Numbered from the stretch's first letter, positions 50,332 through 61,813 are shown. The stretch: DNA of 64,000 bases from Streptomyces sp. NBC_00878 (GCF_026341515.1 NZ_JAPEOK010000001.1:8804001-8868000); one strand, 5' to 3'. Notes: generated by a model from the sequence alone, not told the origin. Made by a program: numbers and translations.

Positions 50332-51080
50332 CTCGCGTCCCCCTCCGCGAGCAGCCGCAGGGCTTCGAGCGCGACCACGCCGCCGCGCTCCATGCCGGTC
50401 GCGACGATGTCCCGGTGCGGGTCGTACCCGCCGGTGGCCGCCTCGTCGACGAGTTCGTCCGCGTTCACGCCGTCGATCACGAGCACGCCGCCCGCGGTCA
50501 GCCCGCGCAGCGAAGCCGTCACGTACAGCCCGGACAGCTCCATCTCGATCGCCGCGAGCCCCGCCCCGTCGTACCAGGTCAGGGGTATCAGCCCCGGCTG
50601 GAAGGCGGCCCGCGTCCACACGATGCCCCGGTGGTGCGCGGCGCCCTGCTCGCGCGCCGCCCGCTGGAGCGCGAGCACCGCCTCGGGCGCCGCCACCGCC
50701 GGATACTCGGGCGGCACCAGCTGCTGGGTCACCCCGTCGTCGCGTACGGCCGCCTCCGCTATGACCAGGTCGCCGTCCCGGATGCCGGACCGCATCGCAC
50801 CCGCGGTGCCGAACCGCAGGAAGGTGTGGACCCCCGCGTCCGCCAGCTCCTGGAAGAGCAGGACCGCACCCGGCGCACCGACCCCGTGCGAGCCGACGAG
50901 CACCGGCAGCCCCTTCCAACTCCCCCTGAACACACGGTATTCGCGGTGGTGCGAGACCTCCTCGGCGCCGTCGAGCAGCGCGGCCACGAAGGCGGCGCGC
51001 GCCGGGTCGCCGACCACGACGGCGTGCGGCGGCAGCCCGGTGCGGGGGATGCGCGTGATGGGTGCCAGGTCCCGAGTCAT
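50328..51080 (-). CDS. Nucleoside phosphorylase (PNP/UDP family)
   Basis: This 250-residue protein has the family I nucleoside phosphorylase fold. HAVVVGDPARAAFVAALLDG carries the phosphate-binding GDP-x-R, TFLRFGTAGAMRSGIRDGDL is the central glycine-rich strand, and LAAIEMELSGLYVTASLRG carries the EME ribose-binding motif. It should cleave a purine nucleoside or uridine with phosphate to release base and sugar-1-phosphate; the base preference cannot be read. Its TGA overlaps the small downstream ORF. It sits downstream of glpD on the same strand with its own upstream gap and a hairpin between. Confidence 0.85.
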   Translation of the reverse strand: MTRDLAPITRIPRTGLPPHAVVVGDPARAAFVAALLDGAEEVSHHREYRVFRGSWKGLPVLVGSHGVGAPGAVLLFQELADAGVHTFLRFGTAGAMRSGIRDGDLVIAEAAVRDDGVTQQLVPPEYPAVAAPEAVLALQRAAREQGAAHHRGIVWTRAAFQPGLIPLTWYDGAGLAAIEMELSGLYVTASLRGLTAGGVLVIDGVNADELVDEAATGGYDPHRDIVATGMERGGVVALEALRLLAEGDAR

Positions 51081-51220
51081 GAGACGCCGCCAGCTGCTGA
51101 CGATCCGTCAAAAGTGCTCTGCATACTGAAGATCGTACGGAGAGGGGGACCGTAGGGAGAGGGAAGACCGTGGGAAGCGGGAAGTCCGTACGCAGCGGGC
51201 GGCCCGGCACGTACGCCGAA

Positions 51221-51246
51221 GGGCGGCCGCCTCTCGGCAGCCGCCC
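51221..51246 (-). terminator. Terminator after glpD
   Basis: The stem GGGCGGC/GCCGCCC with a 12-nt loop lies 19 bp after the glpD stop and is followed by TT on the minus strand. Confidence 0.55.
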
Positions 51247-51264
51247 TCAACTCGACGCGGACGT

Positions 51265-52890
51265 CTACTTGTTGTCGAGCAGGTCCTGCACCTTGGCCCG
51301 CACGTCGTCCGTCGCGAGCCCGCGGATCGTCAGCGTCGTACGGCGGCGCAGTACGTCGTCCGCGGTCTCGGCCCACTCGTTGTCACGGGCGTACACGACC
51401 TGCGCCCAGATCTCGGGAGCGTCCGGGTGGACGCGCTCGCTCAGCTCCGGGTGGTCGTCCGCGAGGCGCGCGATGTCGAAGGCCAGCGAACCGTAGTGCG
51501 TGGCCAGGTGCCTGGCGGTGTCGGCGGCCATCCGCGGACCGGGCGCCGAACCGTCGACCAGGAGCCGGTGCGCGACCGCGCGCGGGTTGGCGACCCCCGG
51601 CAGCGGCAGCTTCTTCGGCAGCTCGGAGATCGGCTCGAAGTCCTTGCCCAGCGGACGGCCCGGCAGCGACTCCAACTGCTTCATGACCGTACGGCCGATG
51701 TGCCGGAAGGTCGTCCACTTGCCGCCCGCGACGGACAGCATGCCGCCCCGGCCCTCGGTGACGACCGTCTCCCGCTTGGCCTTCGACGTGTCGCCCGGAC
51801 CGCCGGGCAGCACCCGCAGCCCGGCGAAGGAGTACGCGATCAGATCGCGCGAGAGCTGCTGGTCGCGGATGGAGAACGCGGCCTCGTCCAGTATCTGGGA
51901 TATGTCCTTCTCGTTGACCGCGACGTCCGCCGGGTCGCCCTCGTACTCCTCGTCGGTCGTGCCGAGCAGCAGCATGTCCTCCCAGGGGAGGGCGAAGGTG
52001 ATGCGGTACTTGTCGATCGGCGTGGCCAGCGCGGCCCGCCAGGGGGCGGTGCGCTTGAGGACCAGGTGCGCGCCCTTCGACAGCCGGATGGACGGAGCCG
52101 CGTGCTCGTCCTCCATCTTCCGCAGGTGGTCGACCCACGGCCCGGTCGCGTTCAGCACGAGGCGCGCCGACACGCCGAACTCGTCACCGGAGAGCCGGTC
52201 CTTGAGCTCCGCGCCGGTCACCCGGCCCCGGGTGAAGCGCAGGCCCGTTACCTCGGCGTGGTTGAGCACGGTGGCACCGGACTCGACGGCCGCGCGGACC
52301 GTCATCAGCGCCATCCGGGAGTCGTTCATCTGGTCGTCGCCGTACACGGCCACGGCCTTGAGGTTGTCCGTACGCAGTTCGGGCACGTCCCGCGCCGCCT
52401 TCGACGGGCTCAGCAGATGCCCCACTCCGTCGCCGAACGCCGACAGTGCGGAGTAGGCGAAGACGCCCGCCCCGAGCTTCGCCGCGCCGTGCGGCCCGCC
52501 CTTGTACACGGGGAGGTAGAACGTGAGCGGATTCGCCAGGTGGGGGGCCACCTGACGGGAGACCGCACGGCGCTCGAAGTGGTTCTCCGCCACCAGCTTC
52601 ACCGCGCCGGTCTGCAGATAGCGCAGACCGCCGTGGAGCAGCTTGGAGGAGGCGGAGGAGGTCGCGCCGGCGAAGTCGCCGGCGTCGACCAGGGCCACCC
52701 GCAGGCCCGACTGTGCGGCATGCCAGGCGGTGGAGATGCCCAGAATCCCGCCACCGATCACCAGGAGGTCGTATGCCGCCTTGGACAGCTGCTCCCGGGT
52801 CTCGGCGCGGCTCACCGCGTTCGAACGGAACACGGCGGAACCGTTGGCCGGACGCGTCCCAAGAGCCGGGACACTCTGCAGGGTGGTCAT
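51265..52890 (-). CDS. glpD: Glycerol-3-phosphate dehydrogenase, FAD-dependent
   Basis: This 541-residue membrane-associated flavoenzyme oxidises glycerol-3-phosphate to dihydroxyacetone phosphate. The FAD-binding motif is YDLLVIGGGILGISTAWHAA (GGGILG at 46-51), and the substrate-site block is SSASSKLLHGGLRYLQTGAV. A C-terminal DAO_C domain follows (AETADDVLRRRTTLTIRGLA). It corresponds to gylB in Streptomyces. It lies 12 bp downstream of glpK and is probably the last gene of the glpF-glpK-glpD operon, ended by a hairpin. Confidence 0.95.
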   Translation of the reverse strand: MTTLQSVPALGTRPANGSAVFRSNAVSRAETREQLSKAAYDLLVIGGGILGISTAWHAAQSGLRVALVDAGDFAGATSSASSKLLHGGLRYLQTGAVKLVAENHFERRAVSRQVAPHLANPLTFYLPVYKGGPHGAAKLGAGVFAYSALSAFGDGVGHLLSPSKAARDVPELRTDNLKAVAVYGDDQMNDSRMALMTVRAAVESGATVLNHAEVTGLRFTRGRVTGAELKDRLSGDEFGVSARLVLNATGPWVDHLRKMEDEHAAPSIRLSKGAHLVLKRTAPWRAALATPIDKYRITFALPWEDMLLLGTTDEEYEGDPADVAVNEKDISQILDEAAFSIRDQQLSRDLIAYSFAGLRVLPGGPGDTSKAKRETVVTEGRGGMLSVAGGKWTTFRHIGRTVMKQLESLPGRPLGKDFEPISELPKKLPLPGVANPRAVAHRLLVDGSAPGPRMAADTARHLATHYGSLAFDIARLADDHPELSERVHPDAPEIWAQVVYARDNEWAETADDVLRRRTTLTIRGLATDDVRAKVQDLLDNK

Positions 52891-52902
52891 CGCGAATTAC
52901 TC

Positions 52903-54465
<1,563 letters not shown>

Positions 54466-54580
54466 GGTGTGCTCCTGAAGTCCGTGGATAAAGGGGCTGG
54501 CTTACGGCGTATTGCTCTCGGCTCCGAGTCGGCGTCCTTCCCGTACCGGACGGACGCCGACCCCGAGCGGATGAACGGCT

Positions 54581-55369
54581 CTAAGCAAAAGCGACGTTGT
54601 AGAGGCCTGCGGCGATCGCTCCGCCGATGAGCGGACCGACGACCGGGATCCAGGCATAGCTCCAGTCGGAACCGCCCTTGTTGGGCAGGGGCAGCAGCGC
54701 GTGCACGATACGCGGGCCGAGGTCACGGGCCGGGTTGATGGCGTACCCCGTCGGGCCACCGAGCGAGAGACCGATACTGACGACGACCAGGGCGGTGACC
54801 AGCGCGCCCAGCGTGCCGAGACCCTTGCCGCTGTCGTTCAGACCCTGCGTGAGCACCGCGAGCACCAGCACGATCGTGCCGATGATCTCCGTGGCGAGGT
54901 TCTGCCACACGACCCGGACCTCCGGACCGGTGGAGAAGATGCCGAGCACCGGGCCCGCCTTGGCCTCCCGCGCCTCCACGGACTTGATGTCCTGCGCACC
55001 CGGACCGCCCACGATCTCGCGGTCGGTGAGGTGCGCGTGGAACTGGCCGTAGTAGGCGACCCACACCAGCGCCGCACCGATCATGGCGCCGAACATCTGG
55101 CCCGACCAGTAGGTCAGGACATTGCTCCAGGCGTCGTCCTTGATGGCGATCGCGAGGGTCACGGCCGGGTTCAGATGGGCACCGGAGAGAGGCGCCGAGG
55201 TGTACACGGCGGTCAGTACCGCGAAACCCCACCCGAAGGTGATGGCGAGCCATCCGGCGTTGCGTGCCTTGGAGGCCTTCAGCGTGACGGCGGCGCAGAC
55301 ACCGCCGCCGAGCAGGATGAGTATGGCGGTACCGATGGTCTCGCCGATGAAGATGTCGGAGCTGGACAC
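54581..55369 (-). CDS. glpF: Glycerol uptake facilitator (MIP family aquaglyceroporin)
   Basis: This 262-residue six-helix channel has both NPA half-helices: [14 protein letters not shown] near residue 65 and [14 protein letters not shown] near residue 213. The Asp after the second NPA-Arg and the small Gly-rich filter residues indicate a glycerol-permeable type. It corresponds to gylC, the first gene of the glycerol operon. The ATG at 55369 is preceded by an AAGGAGT-like site. The upstream region holds a GylR operator candidate. Confidence 0.95.
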   Translation of the reverse strand: MSSSDIFIGETIGTAILILLGGGVCAAVTLKASKARNAGWLAITFGWGFAVLTAVYTSAPLSGAHLNPAVTLAIAIKDDAWSNVLTYWSGQMFGAMIGAALVWVAYYGQFHAHLTDREIVGGPGAQDIKSVEAREAKAGPVLGIFSTGPEVRVVWQNLATEIIGTIVLVLAVLTQGLNDSGKGLGTLGALVTALVVVSIGLSLGGPTGYAINPARDLGPRIVHALLPLPNKGGSDWSYAWIPVVGPLIGGAIAAGLYNVAFA

Positions 55370-55664
55370 CCGCGACTCCTTTGTCCTTCGTCCAGGGGAA
55401 GGCGAACCCCGGGTCCCTCCGGTGGTCCGCGACCTCAGCTGAGGTTGTTACCGGCCCGTGGCGTTGCGACACTCTAACGCGTATTGCCGGTAGGTGTTCG
55501 ACAATGCCGACCGATGGACGCGAGTCTCGCTCTCTCGTTACCACCTCGTCAAGGCTTCCGTTACCGAAAACGCGATCGTTACTGATGACGGTGAGGCGTC
55601 GATCCCGGAACGGCCGCGCACCGCGTGCGAGCTGGCACGTTGTGTGGCCGCCGGAACACGTCAA
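55370..55664. other. Glycerol operon control region
   Basis: Noncoding. It holds the glpF promoter, the operator candidate at 55496-55512, and no ORF with family features. Confidence 0.5.
55496..55512. promoter_or_regulatory. GylR operator candidate upstream of glpF
   Basis: GTTCGACAATGCCGACC matches the perfect palindrome found before gylR (56597-56613) at 15 of 17 positions. Confidence 0.65.
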
Positions 55665-55695
55665 AAGGCCGGCACGTCGTCGACGTACCGGCCTT
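55665..55695 (-). terminator. Terminator of gylR
   Basis: The 14-bp stem AAGGCCGGCACGTC/GACGTACCGGCCTT contains one C-A mismatch and has a 3-nt loop. It is followed on the minus strand by TT, about 85 bp past the gylR stop. Confidence 0.75.
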
Positions 55696-55716
55696 GTTCC
55701 GTATGGAGTCAGCTTG

Positions 55717-55774
55717 GAGTCCGCTGTTCTGTACATACGGGGTCCGCTGTTCTGTACGTACGGGGTCCGCCGCG
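55717..55774. repeat. 23-bp tandem repeat
   Basis: G(A/G)GTCCGCTGTTCTGTAC(A/G)TACG occurs at 55717-55739 and 55740-55762, with a partial third copy from 55763, just after the gylR stop. Confidence 0.65.
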
Positions 55775-55778
55775 AACC

Positions 55779-56543
55779 TCAGAACCGTCCGGCGCCCAGA
55801 TCCCGGGACACCGCGCGGGCGCAGTCGCGGACCGCCGCGATCAGATCGGGACGCAGCTCGCCGTCCTTGCAGACCCGCTCCACCGCCCCGGTGACGCCCA
55901 CCGCGCCGACCGGCATCCGCCGCTGGTTGTGGATGGGTGCGGCCACCGAGGCCACGCCCGTCCAGGTCTCCTCGATGTCGGCCGCGTACCCGCGCGCGCG
56001 GGTGAGGTCGAGGACGCCCTCGAACGCCGCCGCCTCGCTCGTCGTGCGGGCCGTGAACTGCTTGCGCTCGGCCTCCAGGACCTCGCTGTGCGCCACCGGG
56101 TCGTAGGCCGACAGGACCTTGCCCAGCGCCGTGGAGTGCAGCGGCTGCATGGCCCCGACCTCCAGCACCTGCCGGCTGTCGTCGGGCCGGAACACGTGGT
56201 GCACGATCAGCACGCCCTGCTGGTGCAGGACCCCGAGATAGACGCTCTCCCCGCTCGACCGGGCGAGGTCGTCCGTCCACACCAGCGCGCGCGCCCGCAG
56301 CTCGTGCACGTCGAGATACGTGGTGCCCAGGCGCAGCAGCTCGGCGCCCAGCTGGTAGCGCCCGGACGCCGGGTCCTGCTCGACGAAGCCCTCCTGCTGC
56401 AGCGTGCGCAGAATGCCGTGGGCCGTACCCTTGGCCAGGCCGAGCGACGAGGCGATGTCCGACAGGCCGAGCCGCCGCTCGCCGCCCGCGAGCAGCCGCA
56501 GCATCGCTGCCGCCCGTTCGAGCGACTGGATGTTCCGTGCCAT
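55779..56543 (-). CDS. gylR: IclR-family repressor of the glycerol operon (GylR)
   Basis: This 254-residue IclR protein has an N-terminal winged helix (NIQSLERAAAMLRLLAGGER, then LGLSDIASSLGLAKGTAHGI) and a C-terminal effector domain (PLHSTALGKVLSAYDP and PVGAVGVTGAVERVCKDGEL). Its place upstream of glpF-glpK-glpD on the same strand is that of S. coelicolor gylR, which represses the operon and itself and responds to glycerol or glycerol-3-phosphate. A matching 17-bp operator lies before both transcription units. It starts at ATG 56543. Confidence 0.93.
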   Translation of the reverse strand: MARNIQSLERAAAMLRLLAGGERRLGLSDIASSLGLAKGTAHGILRTLQQEGFVEQDPASGRYQLGAELLRLGTTYLDVHELRARALVWTDDLARSSGESVYLGVLHQQGVLIVHHVFRPDDSRQVLEVGAMQPLHSTALGKVLSAYDPVAHSEVLEAERKQFTARTTSEAAAFEGVLDLTRARGYAADIEETWTGVASVAAPIHNQRRMPVGAVGVTGAVERVCKDGELRPDLIAAVRDCARAVSRDLGAGRF

Positions 56544-56596
56544 CGCCGTCCTGCCCTCCGTCCCCTTGGACCGTCGGTCGGCGCTTCACTGCCACC

Positions 56597-56613
56597 GTTC
56601 GGCAATGCCGAAC
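56597..56613. promoter_or_regulatory. Perfect GylR operator palindrome
   Basis: GTTCGGCA-A-TGCCGAAC is perfectly symmetric, 54 bp upstream of gylR. It is also 238 bp upstream of the divergent metH start. Confidence 0.75.
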
Positions 56614-56850
56614 ATTACCGGTCGTGGTCGACCTCCCGCTAATGGGTGGTCGTGATGTGTTGCAGCCGCATCGCCATCGGTGCCGCGGGTCGCGTCCCCA
56701 CCACTGGTGCCGCACCGGTCCCGTACGTATTCGCCCGTCCGCCCCGTGGACTTACCTGACTCGGCGCGCCGCCGCGGGCTACCCTTGCGGCGTGCGCCTT
56801 CCATGAGAAGCGCAAAGCCGACAGCCGTCGCACTCCAGGGAGCATCTTCC

Positions 56851-59800
56851 ATGGCCTCGTCGCCGAACCCGTCCCTCTCGTCCTCCTCCGCCTACAGCCG
56901 GACCCGAACCGACGCCCTCCGCGAGGCCCTCGCCACCCGTGTGGTGGTGGCCGATGGTGCGATGGGCACGATGCTGCAGGCGCAGGATCCGACGCTGGAG
57001 GATTTCCAGAATCTCGAGGGCTGCAACGAGATTCTGAACGTCACCCGCCCCGACATCGTGCGCTCCGTCCACGAGGAGTACTTCGCCGTCGGCGTCGACT
57101 GCGTCGAGACGAACACCTTCGGCTCGAACCACTCAGCGGCGAACGAGTACGAGATCGCCGACCGGATCTTTGAGCTGTCCGAGGCGGGCGCACGGATCGC
57201 CCGCGAGGTCGCCGACGAGTTCGGCGCCAAGGACGGTCGCCAGCGCTGGGTCCTCGGCTCGATCGGTCCGGGCACCAAGCTGCCGTCGCTCGGCCACATC
57301 GCGTACGACGTACTGCGTGACGGCTACCAGCAGAACGCCGAGGGCCTGCTCGCCGGTGGTGCGGACGCCCTGATCGTGGAGACCACGCAGGACCTGCTCC
57401 AGACCAAGTCCAGTCTGATCGGCGCGCGCCGTGCGATGGACGCCCTGGGCGTCGATGTGCCGCTGATCTGCTCGCTCGCCTTCGAGACCACGGGCGTCAT
57501 GCTGCTCGGCTCGGAGATCGGTGCGGCGCTGACCGCCCTGGAGCCTCTCGGCATTGACCTGATCGGCCTGAACTGCTCGACCGGCCCGGCCGAGATGAGC
57601 GAGCACCTGCGCTATCTGGCCCGCCACTCGCGTACGCCGCTGATGTGCATGCCGAACGCGGGCCTGCCGGTGCTGACAAAGGACGGCGCGTACTTCCCGC
57701 TGACCGCGCCCGAGATGGCCGACGCGCAGGAGAACTTCGTACGCGACTACGGCCTCCAACTGGTCGGCGGCTGCTGCGGCTCGACGCCCGAGCACCTGCG
57801 CCAGGTCGTCGAGCGAGTGCGCGGCATGGAGCCGACGACGCGCGACCCGCGTCCCGAACCCGGCGCCGCCTCGCTCTACCAGACCGTCCCGTTCCGCCAG
57901 GACACCGCGTACATGGCGATCGGTGAGCGGACGAACGCCAACGGGTCGAAGAAGTTCCGTGAGGCCATGCTGGACGGCCGCTGGGACGACTGTGTGGAGA
58001 TGGCCCGCGACCAGATCCGCGAGGGCGCGCACATGCTCGACCTGTGCGTCGACTACGTGGGCCGTGACGGCGTCGCGGACATGGAGGAGCTGGCCGGCCG
58101 TTTCGCGACCGCCTCCACGCTGCCCATCGTGCTGGACTCCACCGAGGTCCCGGTCATCCGGGCCGGTCTGGAGAAGCTCGGCGGGCGCGCGGTCATCAAC
58201 TCGGTCAACTACGAGGACGGTGACGGCCCCGAGTCGCGGTTCGCGAAGGTCACCACGCTGGCGCAGGAGCACGGCGCCGCGCTGATCGCGCTGACCATCG
58301 ACGAGGAGGGCCAGGCCCGCACCGTCGAGCACAAGGTCGCCATCGCCGAGCGGCTCATCGAGGACCTGACGACGAACTGGGGCATCCACGAGTCGGACAT
58401 CCTCATCGACACGCTCACGTTCACGATCTGCACCGGTCAGGAGGAGTCCCGCAAGGACGGCATCGCGACGATCGGGGCGATCCGTGAGCTGAAGCGGCGT
58501 CATCCGGACGTGCAGACCACGCTGGGCCTGTCGAACATCTCCTTCGGCCTCAACCCGGCCGCCCGCGTCCTGCTCAACTCGGTCTTCCTGGACGAGTGCG
58601 TGAAGGCGGGTCTGGACTCGGCGATCGTGCACGCGTCGAAGATCCTGCCGATCGCGCGCTTCGACGATGAGCAGGTCCAGACGGCCCTCGACCTGATCTA
58701 CGACCGGCGTGCGGAGGGCTACGACCCCCTGCAGAAGCTGATGGCGCTGTTCGAGGGCGCGACGACGAAGTCCCTGAAGGCGGGCCGGGCCGAGGAACTG
58801 GCCGCGCTGCCCCTGGACGAGCGGCTCAAGCGGCGCATCATCGACGGCGAGAAGAACGGCCTCGAACAGGACCTGAACGACGCCCTCCAGGAGCGCCCGG
58901 CCCTCGACATCGTCAACGAGACGCTCCTTGACGGAATGAAGGTCGTCGGCGAACTGTTCGGCTCCGGCCAGATGCAGCTGCCGTTCGTGCTCCAGTCGGC
59001 CGAGGTGATGAAGACCGCGGTGGCCCATCTGGAGCCGCACATGGAGAAGAGCGACGACGAGGGCAAGGGCACCATCGTGCTGGCCACCGTGCGCGGCGAT
59101 GTCCACGACATCGGCAAGAACCTCGTCGACATCATCCTGTCCAACAACGGCTACACCGTCGTCAACCTCGGCATCAAGCAGCCCGTCTCCGCGATCCTGG
59201 AGGCCGCGGTCGAGCACCGTGCCGACGTCATCGGCATGTCGGGGCTGCTGGTCAAGTCCACGGTGATCATGAAGGAGAACCTGGAGGAGCTCAACCAGCG
59301 CAAGCTGGCCGCCGACTACCCCGTGATCCTCGGCGGCGCGGCCCTCACCAGGGCGTACGTTGAGCAGGACCTGCACGAGGTCTACGAGGGCGAAGTCCGC
59401 TACGCCCGGGACGCGTTCGAGGGCCTGCGCCTGATGGACTCGCTCATCGGGATCAAGCGCGGGGTGCCCGGTGCGAGCCTCCCCGAGCTGAAGCAGCGCC
59501 GGGTACGGGCCACCGCCCAGGCGGTCGTGGAGGAGCGCCCCGAGGAGGGCGCGGTCCGCTCGGACGTGTCCGTCGACAACCCGGTCCCCGAGCCGCCGTT
59601 CTGGGGCACCCGGGTCATCAAGGGCATCCAGCTCAAGGAGTACGCGTCCTGGCTGGACGAGGGCGCGCTGTTCAAGGGTCAGTGGGGCCTGAAGCAGGCG
59701 CGCACGGGTGACGGGCCCACCTATGAGGAGCTGGTGGAGACCGAGGGCCGGCCGCGGCTGCGCGGTCTGCTGGACCAGCTCCAGACCGGCAATCTGCTGG

Positions 59801-60378
59801 AGGCGGCCGTGGTCTACGGCTACTTCCCGTGCGTGTCCAAGGACGACGACCTGATCCTCCTGGACGAGCAGGGCAACGAACGCACCCGCTTCACCTTCCC
59901 GCGCCAGCGCCGCGGCCGTCGGCTGTGCCTGGCCGACTTCTTCCGTCCGGAGGAGTCCGGCGAGAGGGACGTGGTCGGTCTCCAGGTCGTCACGGTCGGC
60001 TCTCGGATCGGCGAGGAGACCGCCAAGCTCTTCGAGGCGAACTCCTACCGCGACTACCTCGAACTGCACGGTCTGTCCGTGCAGTTGGCCGAGGCCCTCG
60101 CCGAGTACTGGCACGCCCGCGTGCGCTCCGAACTCGGCTTCGCCGGCGAGGACCCGGCCGATGTCGAGGACATGTTCGCGCTCAAGTACCGAGGCGCCCG
60201 CTTCTCCCTCGGCTATGGCGCCTGCCCGGACCTGGAGGACCGCGCCAAGATCGCCGAGCTGCTCCAGCCCGAGCGGATCGGCGTACAGCTCTCCGAGGAG
60301 TTCCAGCTCCACCCGGAACAGTCCACGGACGCCATCGTCATCCACCACCCGGAGGCGAAGTACTTCAACGCGCGCTGA
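56851..60378 (+). CDS. metH: Cobalamin-dependent methionine synthase
   Basis: This 1175-residue multidomain enzyme transfers a methyl group from 5-methyltetrahydrofolate to homocysteine via B12. The homocysteine domain includes VVADGAMGTMLQAQDPTLED and the zinc-binding LQLVGGCCGSTPEHL near residue 306. The pterin domain follows (MAIGERTNANGSKKFREAML). The cobalamin cap and B12 domain contain VRGDVHDIGKNLVDIILSNN near residue 750, with the lower axial His, and a C-terminal reactivation domain is present. It is slightly shorter than E. coli MetH (1227). ATG 56851 follows AGGGAG; earlier in-frame codons encode unconserved Arg/Pro/Ser sequence. No convincing B12 riboswitch was seen upstream. Confidence 0.96.
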   Translation: MASSPNPSLSSSSAYSRTRTDALREALATRVVVADGAMGTMLQAQDPTLEDFQNLEGCNEILNVTRPDIVRSVHEEYFAVGVDCVETNTFGSNHSAANEYEIADRIFELSEAGARIAREVADEFGAKDGRQRWVLGSIGPGTKLPSLGHIAYDVLRDGYQQNAEGLLAGGADALIVETTQDLLQTKSSLIGARRAMDALGVDVPLICSLAFETTGVMLLGSEIGAALTALEPLGIDLIGLNCSTGPAEMSEHLRYLARHSRTPLMCMPNAGLPVLTKDGAYFPLTAPEMADAQENFVRDYGLQLVGGCCGSTPEHLRQVVERVRGMEPTTRDPRPEPGAASLYQTVPFRQDTAYMAIGERTNANGSKKFREAMLDGRWDDCVEMARDQIREGAHMLDLCVDYVGRDGVADMEELAGRFATASTLPIVLDSTEVPVIRAGLEKLGGRAVINSVNYEDGDGPESRFAKVTTLAQEHGAALIALTIDEEGQARTVEHKVAIAERLIEDLTTNWGIHESDILIDTLTFTICTGQEESRKDGIATIGAIRELKRRHPDVQTTLGLSNISFGLNPAARVLLNSVFLDECVKAGLDSAIVHASKILPIARFDDEQVQTALDLIYDRRAEGYDPLQKLMALFEGATTKSLKAGRAEELAALPLDERLKRRIIDGEKNGLEQDLNDALQERPALDIVNETLLDGMKVVGELFGSGQMQLPFVLQSAEVMKTAVAHLEPHMEKSDDEGKGTIVLATVRGDVHDIGKNLVDIILSNNGYTVVNLGIKQPVSAILEAAVEHRADVIGMSGLLVKSTVIMKENLEELNQRKLAADYPVILGGAALTRAYVEQDLHEVYEGEVRYARDAFEGLRLMDSLIGIKRGVPGASLPELKQRRVRATAQAVVEERPEEGAVRSDVSVDNPVPEPPFWGTRVIKGIQLKEYASWLDEGALFKGQWGLKQARTGDGPTYEELVETEGRPRLRGLLDQLQTGNLLEAAVVYGYFPCVSKDDDLILLDEQGNERTRFTFPRQRRGRRLCLADFFRPEESGERDVVGLQVVTVGSRIGEETAKLFEANSYRDYLELHGLSVQLAEALAEYWHARVRSELGFAGEDPADVEDMFALKYRGARFSLGYGACPDLEDRAKIAELLQPERIGVQLSEEFQLHPEQSTDAIVIHHPEAKYFNAR

Positions 60379-60680
60379 GGGCGGGTTCCCCGCGTTTCAG
60401 GGGGCACGCCTCCCGAGGCGCGGGGCTGTGACAATTCGCGGCCTCCCCCACTCTCGGCTTCTCCCTCACTCTCGGCTCCGCTCGAGCGGGGGGACCCCCA
60501 TGAGCGGGGGGACCCCCACCGTGGGCGCGAGCAACCACAACGGGCCCGCGGCCGCCGACGTGCCGCGGCCCCCGTTACAGGAGGCACTTCGTCCGACAGC
60601 GACGTACACTGGTCGGTCCAGTGCAGGCCGGTTCCCCTGGAGGGAGCCGGCCTTCTCGTCCCTCACGGAGGTGCGCCTAT
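60379..60680. other. Intergenic region with tandem palindromic GAGCGGGGGGACCCCCA units
   Basis: 302 bp without a gene. A CCCCGCG...CGCGGGG inverted repeat directly after metH may terminate it. Two 17-bp copies of GAGCGGGGGGACCCCCA lie at 60484-60500 and 60502-60518, a repeat type common in Streptomyces. Confidence 0.6.
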
Positions 60681-61382
60681 ATGACCAGCACGGTCCCCGC
60701 ACTCGGTACCCATACGGCCGAGGGCTCCGCCCTCCAGGCCGTGCTCCTCGACATGGACGGCACCCTGGTGGACACGGAGGGCTTCTGGTGGGACGCCGAG
60801 GTGGAGGTGTTCGCCCGGCTCGGCCACGCCCTCGACGACTCCTGGCGCCATGTGGTGGTCGGCGGCCCGATGACCCGCAGCGCTGGCTTCCTCATCGAGG
60901 CCACCGGCGCGGACATCACCCTCGCCGAGCTCACGGTGCTGCTGAACGACGGGTTCGAGGACCGCATCAGCCGCGTTCTGCCGCTGATGCCGGGCGCCGC
61001 GAGGCTCCTCGCCGAGTTGGCCGCGCACCAGGTCCCCACAGCCCTGGTCTCCGCCTCCCACCGGCGCATCATCGACCGCGTCGTGACCTCGCTGGGCCCC
61101 CGGAATTTCGCCCTGACGATCGCGGGCGACGAGGTCGAGCGCACCAAGCCGTTCCCCGACCCGTATCTGCTGGCGGCTGCGGGACTCGGCGCGAATCCGG
61201 CGAGATGCGCGGTCATCGAGGACACCGCGACGGGTGTCGCCGCGGCCGAGGCCGCGGGCTGCCACGTGGTCGCCGTACCGTCCGTGGCGCCCATTACTCC
61301 GGCGGCCCGACGCACCGTTGTTCCGTCCCTCGAACAGGTCGACCTGTCTTTTCTACGAGGCCTGATGACGGAAAAGCGCTAA
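60681..61382 (+). CDS. HAD family hydrolase (phosphatase)
   Basis: This 233-residue HAD subfamily IA protein carries motif I in AVLLDMDGTLVDTEGFWWDA (nucleophile and acid Asp), motif II TALVSASHRR, motif III Lys in EVERTKPFPDPYLL and motif IV in CAVIEDTATGVAAAEAAGC. It is likely a small-sugar or nucleotide phosphatase; the substrate is unknown. The ATG at 60681 has GGAGGTG 9 nt upstream. It lies downstream of metH with a 302-bp gap, so is probably separately transcribed. Confidence 0.9.
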   Translation: MTSTVPALGTHTAEGSALQAVLLDMDGTLVDTEGFWWDAEVEVFARLGHALDDSWRHVVVGGPMTRSAGFLIEATGADITLAELTVLLNDGFEDRISRVLPLMPGAARLLAELAAHQVPTALVSASHRRIIDRVVTSLGPRNFALTIAGDEVERTKPFPDPYLLAAAGLGANPARCAVIEDTATGVAAAEAAGCHVVAVPSVAPITPAARRTVVPSLEQVDLSFLRGLMTEKR

Positions 61383-61813
61383 TCCTTCACCCAGGGTGCA
61401 CGATTGGATACCGCAAAACTCCATGGTCACGACACCGGAGTAATTCGGTCCTCTCCCACGCGTCCCGGACGGTCGAATTCCGGCGCCTCCCAACTCGGTT
61501 GAGGCTGTGACGTTTGCCACTTCACGGGGTGTCGACAGGGTGCCTCGGGTGTGTCTCGAACCCCCTTTCGGGGAGGGGTGGTGCGTCCTTGTGTCACGAT
61601 TCGTGGAACGCTGCACCAATCCTTCCGCTGTCGGTTTTTCGGTGCGTCCACACCCGGCTTCGCAGCGTGATGGGAACTCAACTCCAGTCCCTGTGAACGG
61701 TCCTGCTGGTGCGGACTAATCTCATCGAGAACATCGACATAACCCCGTGGCCCGTCCGCCACACCCCCGGCCCCCCGGGTTCGCGGGATCGACAGCTCTG
61801 GAGAACTTCGAGC
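61383..61813. other. Intergenic region upstream of the solute-binding protein gene
   Basis: 430 bp with no ORF that has family features. A small hairpin (CCCC-CTTT-CGGGG, near 61560-61575) and a TAATCT hexamer at about 61718, about 90 bp before the ATG, are the only signals seen. Confidence 0.45.

Noticed and set aside
56614..56850. Cobalamin riboswitch upstream of metH
   Set aside because: A CCACTGG near 56699 recalls the B12 box, but the surrounding conserved helices were not found.
57133..60348. 1071-codon minus-strand frame opposite metH
   Set aside because: Shadow of metH with no domain pattern; metH motifs are complete.
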